From Amphiura filiformis (lineage: Eukaryota > Echinodermata > Ophiuroidea > Amphilepidida > Amphiuridae): 64,000 bases of DNA. Shown piece after piece: positions 55,135 through 64,000 of this stretch. A model generated the notes under the pieces. That model searched no databases. It was not told the origin of the DNA and worked only from the letters and a program-made list of their open reading frames with translations. Both the position numbers and the translations under genes were made by a program. Positions within the stretch are counted from its first letter, which is position 1; the number at the start of each line of letters is the position of its first letter. Where the stretch lies: contig NC_092640.1 in the NCBI RefSeq assembly GCF_039555335.1, forward strand, positions 40,096,295-40,160,294, read 5' to 3'.

Positions 55135-56100
55135 AATATCTTAAATTAAAACAGTGACTTGTTAGGAAAATCACCACTGCATAAGTTAACTACCACTCGG
55201 TGAATGCGGGCACTCGATTAAATACTGTCCCAAACTACTGTATACCAATGGCATTGATATAATTTATTGTCTTTTCAAGTATTATGACGCAATGCGGAAT
55301 TGAATCCATTTGGGGGAAAAACCTATTACAGTACACGCTTCTATGTATGCAGTGAATTATGAGAAAAGACTCTAAAATATTAACTAGAATTCATTATAGT
55401 CCTACAGTTCTGTAATTTGAACTTTCAAATCTATATACTTGTAAAATACAGTTTGAAATTACTAGTTCTAATATTCTAGTTCTAGTTGAATACTTCCCAA
55501 TGACTTATTAGGGCCAGTTATAATATGAGCATGGTCATGATGATATGGCGCAAACATTTGTTTGTCTTTATGTATATTATTTTTAGACTTAATTTAATTT
55601 GTAAAATGATGACTATTTGTAATTACGGTGGCTTGTTATATGTATGGTCACCCAGTTCGTAAACTATAACGCACGGGAGAAGAATACATAACGGTGAATA
55701 GAAATGGGCACTAGAATTTTATGTAATTATTGATAATAGTATATAACTCTTGTGTGATGATGTTATCATGTAGATATAGCGGTATCAATTAATAATCCTT
55801 GAGTTTTGTTATAAAAATCATAATCTTGTTGCCAATGTAACATGTAATTGTAAGGAGATGTAGATTTAGAGTAAATGACTCAGGCTTCATGTGTGGCAAG
55901 TAACTACCTTACTACTAGAATCATTAACCATAGGGTGGAGGAATGAAAGGGGTATATAATAATTTTTGCCGTGTCATTTAGTTAAGCATACTTTGGTATA
56001 ATCTTGTTTCCAACAGCAACTACTTCAAAGATATGTGCTGTGATTGAAGGGGTTTACTATGCAAGCCCAACAAATAAATTAAGTTTCTGTGACTGTCATA
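55135..56100. other. Downstream intergenic, nothing recognised
   Basis: AT-rich, no coding frame or repeat pair of note. Confidence 0.45.
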
Positions 56101-56104
56101 AAGG

Positions 56105-56395
56105 GATTGAACACAAAGAGAACCAACTCCGCCAGGTTGTGAGTTCGAGCCCCGCTCGTGCCAACTTGTTGTGTCCTTGGGCAAGGCACTTTATCCTCAT
56201 TGCCTACTGGGGGATGGGGTTGGGTTGGATTGGATGTTTGTATATTTGTTTGTTTCAATGTTTCAATATTGGCGCTGATTAAGCTGCTGCCTGCAAATTG
56301 CATTGTGTCTGTTTAGGTGTGTTTAATGTACTTTTCTAGCAATTTGACCTGCGGGTCACCATTAGAGTTTGAAATAAAACCTTCCTTCCTTTTTT
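56105..56395 (+). mobile_element. tRNA-derived SINE
   Basis: A B box (gagttcgagcccc, about 56141) is followed by tgtccttgggcaaggcactt, a conserved core found in several animal SINE groups, and by a tail with gaaataaaaccttccttcc. The 5' tRNA head is degenerate. About 290 bp. Confidence 0.7.
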
Positions 56396-56734
56396 ATGTG
56401 TTAGTTTCACTAATGGATATTATTTCACTCCGTAAACTTTGATTTGAAATGTGTATGCTTCTTTGTATTGTGTTCTGTGCCTATAATGCATGCTAAATTT
56501 AATTTAGAGATTTTAATTATTGTTAGATAGCAATTGCCAGAGGTATACTATTTTGGTCTCCATGTGTGACAAACCAATATGGTGGATTAACCATCACGCA
56601 CAGGTCAATTCTGAGTTGGTACTCTTTGGGTCTAATCTCTTTGGACACTATACGTAATGTAGACCAGTAACAGTACCAAACACTTACACTGTAGGGAAAG
56701 CTGCATAGATGCATATACACCATTATCAGCCAGC

Positions 56735-58502
56735 CATATACAGAGTGTCCCATAAATATTACCGGGCTAATGAATTTGAACGTAAGTCGAGAAATAGACA
56801 TCAGAATCCAAAAATCTAAAAATCAGCGTGTAACCCATCTTATTTTGCATTTTTTACGCTAATTTTACTGGAATTGGTTGACCGATTGCGAAGAAATGAG
56901 CGATTACATAACGCATGCGTCAATTCCTTTCATTCCAAGTTTGAAAGAAAGATCATTCAACACAATGCACACTAGTGGTTAACTGCCAATGGACATCATA
57001 TTTTGTTTGGTGAAATCCTTTTCGTTCTTTTTAAACAATCTGTTTCTTGCAAGACATTTAATTAGGTTTTGTTCAAATTTGAAAACCTGCAGGATATTGA
57101 AAATGAAAGCTTGCATGTAAGATGATGCTCGGTACTTGTAAATATCTTTTTTGTTAATGTTGGGAATATTTCCAAGAAATTGTAATGCAAAGTTTAAATC
57201 TTTTAAAACTTAACGCTGTAAGCACTCGATCCTTGTCATTCTTGGCTCAAATGTTCGTTGGAAAGTTAAAATATAACATATTTTCACAACCTAAAGAATT
57301 AAAGTTGGAAAACTTCCAATTGCAGAAATCAAAGTTTTTTTGGACAAACTGTTGTTCATTTTCAGTGAAAGCATGAATAACATAAGACCGTCGGATTATA
57401 AAATAGATTATGTGGACTAAATTTAATGAGATACACAAACTTTAGGAAGCGGTGAGCGAGTATGAAAAAAACGCCTGTTGATCAAACTTGGAATGAACTG
57501 CATTGATGCGCGCATTATGTAATCGTTAATTTCTTCGAAACAAGTCAACCAAATCAAATAAATTTTTCGTATGTGATGCACAATAAAATGACAAACTTCG
57601 CTACTCCGAAGGTTCGCTATTCCAAAGGTTCGCTATTCCGAAGGTTCACTATTCCGAAAATTAAAAAGGTTCTCTATTACAAAGGTTCTCTATTCCGAAT
57701 ATGAAAAAATGGGTTCTCTATTCCGAAAACGAAAGAAGGTTCTTTATTCCGATATAAGCCACCGTGTTCTCTACTCCGAAAATGAAAAAAAGGTTCTCTA
57801 TTCCGAATATCAAAAAAGGGTTCTCCATTCCAAAATCTGGGCCACGTGACCTTTGACCTCTGGGGCCAAGATGGGCAAAGGATAAATCTACGGGGTAGGG
57901 CCCATTAGTGACCACATATGGGCCCTGGGGCCTTTTTAGTTTTAGCGCTAGCCTTGACAGAATGATGTGTTTGATGACGGAGGAAAAGGCCCTAAAAGAA
58001 ACCAAGTAAAGTTTTTCGGTTAGCCATGATGTTACGAATTCCACTGCTTATAACATATTCGGAATAGAGAACCTTTTTCATATTCGGAGTAGAGAACACG
58101 GTGACTTGTTTCGGAATAAAGAACCTTTATTCGTTTTCGGAATAGAGAACCCATATTTGAATAATCGGAATAGAGAACTTTTTACATATTCGGAATAGAG
58201 AACCTTTCTGTTTTCGGAATAGAGAACCTGTTTGTGTTTTGGGAATTTTCGGAATAGAGAACCTTCGTAATAGAGAACCGTTTTTTCGGAATAGCGAACC
58301 TTTAATTACATTCGGAATAGCGAATGGTAAAATTACACGTTCGGAAAAGCGAACCTTCGGAATAGTGAACCTTCGGAATGGCGGACCTTCGGAATAGCGA
58401 GAGGACCCCAATAAAATAGGCTATTCTGATTTCTATTTCTCGACTTGCATTCAATTTTATTCACTCGGTTATTCACTTCTTTATGGGACACCCTGTATAT
58501 GT
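56735..58502. mobile_element. TIR element, ends catatacagggtgtcccata
   Basis: The left end (catatacagagtgtcccata, then agtcgagaaatagacatcag) is mirrored at 58415-58502 over about 80 bp. The internal sequence resembles 44470-45605. It is interrupted by a nested element at 57590-58409. No transposase frame survives. Confidence 0.75.
57590..58409. mobile_element. Nested element made of inverted ggttctctattccgaa arrays
   Basis: The left half (57597-57840) has about ten copies of ggttctctattccgaa, and the right half (58045-58400) about fourteen copies of its complement ttcggaatagagaacc, around a unique centre with cacgtgacctttgacctctg. The flanks repeat aataaaat at 57582-57589 and 58410-58417, an 8 bp target duplication. 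Confidence 0.75.
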
Positions 58503-59469
58503 ATGAACAGAATGGCACAAAACACGCAATATCTATGTACATACTTTTCATTGCAGTCACTTGTTTAGTTTGTGCACAAAATTATTATCTTTCTTTATTC
58601 TTAGTTATGCCTAGTGTATAATATGTGTACAAGATCGTAGCACATGCAGCTGACGTTGTAAACAAGTTTGCTTCATTTGTGACACAATCTGCTCCATGGG
58701 GCCAAAGAAGTCATTTTTGGCAAATACATAAGAAAATACACATCAAAAAACTTTAGAACCAAGTTTGCTAGATCTTTGGTGTTTTCAGTATAGCCCAATG
58801 TTGGTATAAGGTACATGTAGTAGTTATAGTACCATGGACCAGGTCGTGTCACATTTGGAATAAGGGGATATCGAGATTTCATGATGTACCTTAATTTTTG
58901 CTGCAAACCCATCTATAACGTTTTTCCTTCTCAATATTGCCGCAAAGAAAAACATGATTAGTTTTATGTGAATGAATGGAGCCATGAATGTCAAGTGTGC
59001 AGAATTCGACAGTCTTTCCACCAGGCTGATAGATCGAAAATCACTTCTAAATTCACTATTCGGGCCAGTCAATGAAGTGTACATATTTGAGGTACTATAG
59101 TCATAATATTTACTTCCAGTTTTATTCGCAATGATGGTCTCAATTCATTAATGTTCATGTCACCATCAGCCGAAAAGTCCGATGACCACACCCACAGCTC
59201 GCTCAGTTTCGAGTGATGTTTACATTTTGAAAACAATCACTGGCCCAGTGTTGCCTAAAAAGGAGCCCAAAATTCACCTTATTCCTTACAATGTGTTAAA
59301 TGGGGAAGAAATGATGGAAAATCCCCATTGAAGGAAGCTTTTGGGCTTGCAAAAGTATAGCTTTTGGGCTTGTAAACGTAGCGCGGAAAACATGCCAATG
59401 AGAGCGGAGATGATGAATTCTGTGAGTCCAGCGAACGGCTAGAAAAGAAAATCGAGTCATCAAGAGCGG

Positions 59470-59600
59470 CAATCAATGAATTCATGGGGTCTAGGGAACG
59501 GCCAGCGGCTCTGAAAAAGGGGGTCGTCGCCGCGGCACATACCCGTATAGCTGGGAAATGTGAGTGCCCCCCCCCCCCCCCGGGTGCGCACCGTAAATTG
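59470..59600 (-). repeat. C-rich dispersed repeat fragment
   Basis: ccgcggcacatacccgtata with a following C-run looks like a fragment of a common dispersed repeat. The minus-strand frame across it (CAPGGGGG then VCAAATTPFF) is probably repeat-derived. Low certainty. Confidence 0.35.
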
Positions 59601-60171
59601 TCACTGTCATTAATATTTTGTTTCAATATTAAACTTGTAACCCATATTAGACATTGGTTAAGACTAAACGCAAAGCAGACTTTTTATTTTATATATCTTC
59701 ATAAATTGTTGATTGTTACGAATTTTAAGAAAGACCCAGGTTTATAGGTAAGATAGTGTCAATTCTTTGAGCTCTTTCTAACATGGTTGTCATTTAACAT
59801 TACCGCATTCGTTCGAAAGATTAGAATAAATGCTGTATAGAAATGTAAAGTAAGATTTGGTATCTCGTCGCAGGATGAGGACCTAAAGATGGATTCGTGG
59901 GGTAACAGTATCTGAAAAATTACAAATTTATTTTATTTTTTCATATAAAAATGACAATTACTTTTCCGCATGTCAAAAATCCAGGCACCAATCGCACAAT
60001 GAATTTTAATCAAAATACAAATAAATGAAATATTTAGAATTGATCATTACCGCATTTTGTGTATAAAAATCTTGAGAATAATAAAGTTATCAAATTCAAA
60101 TGGACACAACAAACAGTTTTGTATAACTATTTGAAGTAAAATCATTCCATATTTTCATACCGTTATATTAG

Positions 60172-60468
60172 ACTAGTAGAAACTTAAATGAGAATTATTT
60201 CAAAGCGATGAGAAGTGAACACAACTATGATAATTGAAAATGTTCTCATTTCTATTAAACTTTCTCATCCAAATGAATAAGAAATACTAATTAACTTGTC
60301 AACAACCTTTTCTCATTTAAAACAATATGACAGGTGGTTGACACATTAATTAGTATTTCTCATTAATTGTATGAGAAAGTTTCGTAGAAATGAGAAAATG
60401 TTAAATTCTCATACTTTTGTCCAATTCTCATCACTTTGAAAGAATTCTCATTATAAATTTCTACTAGT
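60172..60468. mobile_element. 297 bp palindromic MITE
   Basis: actagtagaaactt and aaatttctactagt frame inverted halves with repeated tgagaa / ttctca blocks (tttcaaagcgatgagaa against ttctcatcactttgaaa). Non-coding. Confidence 0.8.
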
Positions 60469-61018
60469 GCATGATCATACAAGCATCAAATCTGGGAGCA
60501 AATCAGCTTTTTGGAATCATTTGGGGGCAACGGCAGTATTAAGTAGTAGTAATCTCCATAATACAAATAGAGCTAAATGGCGGCTCGCGAAAAACGAAAA
60601 TGTCATGTTGCTTAATAATGTAACGAACGAGTTTAGTTTCCCATATTTTTCCCAAATGAATAGTGACGGAGAAAATTTAGTCTTCTAAAACCTAATAATT
60701 GGTACAGGGTGGCATAGCCTCACAAAGTAGAATTCTTCCAACAATTTGATATATTTCAGTGACTTCATTAAAGTGTAATGGGAAAATAGAATAACTAAAA
60801 AATGACACTTGACAAATTCTGTTTTGTATTTACTCCTTTTGTCAGGATTGTATTATTATTTTGCTTTCTTATCTTTAACATCACAGTAATATTGTTTCAC
60901 ACTATAATTTTACATTCATAAAGTCTACAAACTCATACAGCTGATTTGATTGCCTATTTATTTCTTTTAAGTGCAAATAAACGGCCAAATATATAATTTT
61001 CACTGGATACTATAAATT

Positions 61019-61202
61019 GGGCTATTCTAGTTGAAATCCATACACCTATGTAAGACATGCTCTTAATCTCCCATACAGGGGGTGTAGAATTTCAAATGGA
61101 GTCATCCATTCAGGTAATTCCATTTGAAAATCACTCTCATGTGTGAAAAATTAAGGTCATGTCTTCCATAGGGTAAGTATGGATTTCGACTGGAATAGCA
61201 CA
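61019..61202. mobile_element. 184 bp palindromic MITE
   Basis: gggctattctagttgaaatc at the left mirrors gatttcgactggaatagcac at the right, and gacatg / catgtc blocks continue the pairing inward. A relative lies at 39815-39945. Confidence 0.7.
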
Positions 61203-61415
61203 TTACCATTAACGTTGGTCCTAGTACATGTAGTAAAATACCGTCTACAAGCATATGCATCTAAATGAGTGGGGTTTTTTGGTTTTTTTTGACATTGTAA
61301 TAGATTGGTCTTACAATAATACATGTTTGTACCGTCGTCTGTATCAGTATAGTTAGTCAAACTCCAAATAATGTTTTGTGGAGGATGTCTGCCTCTTTCG
61401 TTAAACAAACCCCCA
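61203..61415. mobile_element. One-ended fragment of the 32327-32486 family
   Basis: ttttgtggaggatgtctgcc, then tctttcgtta, matches the right arm at 32444-32486. No mirrored left arm is found nearby. Confidence 0.5.
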
Positions 61416-61534
61416 TTTCGAGGAAAATTGTGTGTTTGTAGATGGAATTCTACGGTATTATAATCTGCTTTAGATTATGATCTTCCAATAATTTGTTAAA
61501 TAATATCGCACACAAAATCGCTCATCACAGGACA

Positions 61535-62526
61535 TAATACAGACTTGACATTTAATATGGAATATTTTTCGCAAACTTCCAAGACTGGTTTGGAAGGGAT
61601 CTGCATAAACCGCACGGGCTAAATATTAATTGGGGTCTGTCGGGAGATGGTGTAAAATATTGTTTGACAAAAAATGTGCTTTCCATTAGTTTACATTATG
61701 GCGCTCATAATGTAGTTAATAAGCCTAAAATGGCGGATTTAGGGAGACTGGATTTGATTTTTGTGGGGGTAAAATTTCTGAATTTGAGCAACATTATTCT
61801 GATATTATCAAATTTATTGAGGTTTGAGGCGATTTTACTGAACGTAAATACCTATAAGTGTTCGTCAGAACTGAAATACACTTGTAATCTACCAGTATTG
61901 AAAGTGGGAGGAGCTTTAAAAAATATGGCTCTTAAAAGTGGTTCGTACTCAGGGAATTTGAATGGTCCCCTGGGGCCAAATGTTATAAACTTAATGTACA
62001 CAAAGGAACATCGTGAGTTCATTGGACAACCAGGAATCCTTGTAATTGTTTTTGTACCGCAAGTTTATACCATTTGACCCCAGGGGCCCATTCAACCTTT
62101 CTGAGTATGTACCACTCTTAAGAGCCCTATTTTTAAGCTCCTCCCGTGTTCAAAAAATTGGTACATTACAAGCGTATTTCAGCTGTGCTACATGCCAATT
62201 GCTGACAAAGTTTCAGAAATATCACCTCAAACCCCTATAAATTTGATAATAACAGCACTGGATGTTGCATAAAGTCCGAAATTGTGTCCCCCACAAAGCT
62301 CAAATTCAGCCTCCCTAAATCCGCCATTTTAGGCAAATTCGCTACATTTAGAGCTCCATAATGTAAACTTATGGAAAGCACGTTTTCTATCCAACAACTA
62401 TTTGATACCATCTCCCGACACACCCCAATTAATATTTAGCCCGTGCGGTTTACGCAGTCTGCGTCCAGACCAGTCTTGGAATTTTGCGAAAAAATATTCC
62501 ATATTAAATGTCAAGTCTGTAATACT
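61535..62526. mobile_element. Long foldback element, arms over 400 bp
   Basis: The left arm (from cagacttgacatttaatatg) and the right arm (ending catattaaatgtcaagtctg) are imperfect complements over most of 61535-61970 and 62085-62526. Shared blocks include ccgtgcgg, gggagatggt, ccgccatttta and cctcaaac. A loop of about 110 bp separates them. Both arms give frames of 60-140 codons that pair with each other and are not conserved. Confidence 0.75.
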
Positions 62527-63629
62527 ATACAGTATCAATACCTATAGACCCAAATTGAGATACACCCAAGACAAGGGGTCATTCCCGTGGGATTTGGAGA
62601 TATTTTTACGCCCAAAATTGGTCCAAAGTTTATGCAAGTTTTAATTGCTCCAGATCTGCCATTTAATACACAGCGAGGTATAAGTTTATAATACGAAAAT
62701 CGTATTTGGCTCTCCGTTGATCTAGGATATAGTAATCAAGTAATAGGAAAAAATGGCTTGGAAGAATCAAATATTACAACTAGGCTTGGATGAATCAAAT
62801 ATTACAACGACATTATTTCTGAAATTATCAGTTAGACTTGAACATGAGGTACGTTATATCTTATGTCGGCAGTGACACGCATCCTTTCTTACAAAAGCAA
62901 TCAAAAAAAATAGAAAGGGGGACTCCGCTCCTAATTGTCACACTCATGGGACCCGTCTGTACAAGACATTCCTGGCTGTCTGACATCACACCATCATCAA
63001 TCAGATGTGATGTGATCATTCATTCATTTTTCCAACAAAACATTATATAAATTATGTTCAATTTTAGACCTGAATAATACCAACACATAGATTGTATAGA
63101 CACAGATATTTTGTAGCAATTTTTAACATAGATTGTCGTTTCTATATCAAATACATTTTTCTGCTTTTTGTGGTAATTTTTATTTTATAAACCTGAGACC
63201 ATAATACCTAATAGGTATTATGGTCTCAGTTATAAACTGTACATTTGTGTGCAAATTGAGGACACTATTTACATATATTTTAAATTCAAATTAGCCAAAT
63301 GATATGAGTTATATAATTATACAACTAGTGTCTACAACTTGAAAAGACGCAAAGAATATTTAAGGTAAATAGCGCCATCATTGTTCAACTCTTCTTAAAA
63401 ATGACTCAGCTTTACATGCAATAAAAAAAATGTGAGATGAACTCCGATGGTATTGGACACAACGTAGCCAAATAAGTTTTAGACTACTGGATAAATAATC
63501 TACACCAAGATACAATTTCCAGATATCCCTAAAATTTTCTCTTCTCTCCCCATTGGCATATTTATGTTCTAATTTGGCTCTGGTTGTTTTTAACTTTTGT
63601 TACTTTCTTTGTTTTGTCTGTCAATCTTT
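62527..63629. other. Intergenic, one perfect palindrome
   Basis: ctgagaccataataccta and its complement form a 37 bp inverted repeat with a one-base loop at 63193-63229. Otherwise no repeat pair or gene is seen. Confidence 0.5.
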
Positions 63630-64000
63630 TTAACAATTTAAAGTCAACGCATCCGCATTAGTTCCACTACTCTCTTCGCAGTTACTCAGATCATGATTAT
63701 CCATCTTTTGTTTATCATTTATATCGACCTCTTTCCCATAAACTCCAACAGACGAATCATAAAAACTATCGATTATAAACTCCCATGAAGACTTAGAAAC
63801 GGTAGCCATATTGCAGGCAGGAATCATGTTATTTGGGTTACTATTTGCTATTCTATCCACGAATCCTGAGGCAGAACATGCACTACAACTTAATTGGTTG
63901 TTATTCACATCCCATATTTGCAGTTGTACCCTAGTTGTATCCGGTCCCTTATTTGCTACTTTGTCAAAGACTAAACCTGGACATTTATACTCAATACAAA
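63630..64000 (-). CDS. Possible last exon of a neighbouring gene, runs off the window
   Basis: The minus-strand frame is open from the window edge to a TAA at 63630-63632, about 122 codons, without a firm start. It reads YKCPGLVFDKVANK, VQLQIWDVNNNQLSCSACSA, then NNMIPACNMATVSKSSWEFI and a polar, Asp/Asn-rich tail to DALTLNC. Five cysteines in a CxxC-like spacing suggest an extracellular or metal-binding fold. I do not recognise it. It could also be a chance frame. Confidence 0.4.
   Translation of the reverse strand, partial: CIEYKCPGLVFDKVANKGPDTTRVQLQIWDVNNNQLSCSACSASGFVDRIANSNPNNMIPACNMATVSKSSWEFIIDSFYDSSVGVYGKEVDINDKQKMDNHDLSNCEESSGTNADALTLNC

Noticed and set aside
61664..62423. 137-codon + frame and 62-codon minus frame that resemble each other
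   Set aside because: They are the two arms of one inverted repeat, which explains the similarity without coding.
1..64000. CRISPR arrays, operons or bacterial defence systems
   Set aside because: The tandem arrays lack regular spacers, genes are intron-split, and all coding homologies are eukaryotic.

Overview
The window looks like animal nuclear DNA. It is AT-rich, has one gene split into many short exons with GT/AG junctions and large introns, and is crowded with transposon remains: palindromic non-autonomous DNA elements, RTE-like and CR1/jockey-like non-LTR retrotransposons, a Penelope-like fragment, a split-direct-repeat element and a SINE. This mix, and the lack of any bacterial operon signal, suggests a marine invertebrate. 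A deuterostome such as an echinoderm or hemichordate is my guess from the repeat repertoire; nothing in the sequence proves it.

One gene on the + strand dominates, from 2114 to 54860. I reconstructed 26 coding exons by hand. Every junction keeps phase, the coding length is 3378 nt (1125 residues plus stop), and no stop interrupts it. The predicted protein runs SAM domain, two ubiquitin-like folds, a roughly 320-residue unassigned region, a von Willebrand A domain with a complete metal site (DxSxS, T, D), a ubiquitin-conjugating E2 fold with its cysteine (GRIC), and a C-terminal U-box E3 domain. I recognise no named protein with this set. It places an E2 and an E3 in one chain with adaptor modules (SAM, Ubl, vWA), and is the most interesting object in the window.

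Layout: 1-2113 is upstream repeat sequence, including a nearly perfect 249 bp palindrome. 2114-16313 holds the SAM and ubiquitin-like exons, with a very large intron at 5459-11662. 16314-29285 holds the unassigned middle exons, plus a CR1-like remnant at 25.7-27.0 kb. 29286-38150 holds the vWA exons, followed by a linker exon. 38385-42896 is an intron with a TIR element and a 5'-truncated RTE insertion with target duplication. 42897-53719 holds the E2 exons, separated by a Penelope-like hairpin and by a 5.7 kb element with A1-B1-A2-B2 split direct repeats, as in DIRS-order retrotransposons. 54579-54860 is the U-box exon and stop.

From 55 to 63.6 kb I see no gene, only repeats: a SINE, a TIR element carrying a nested insertion whose empty site survives in a relative at 45.5 kb, and several foldback elements. 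At the right edge an open minus-strand frame (63630-64000) may be the last exon of a neighbouring gene that runs off the window.
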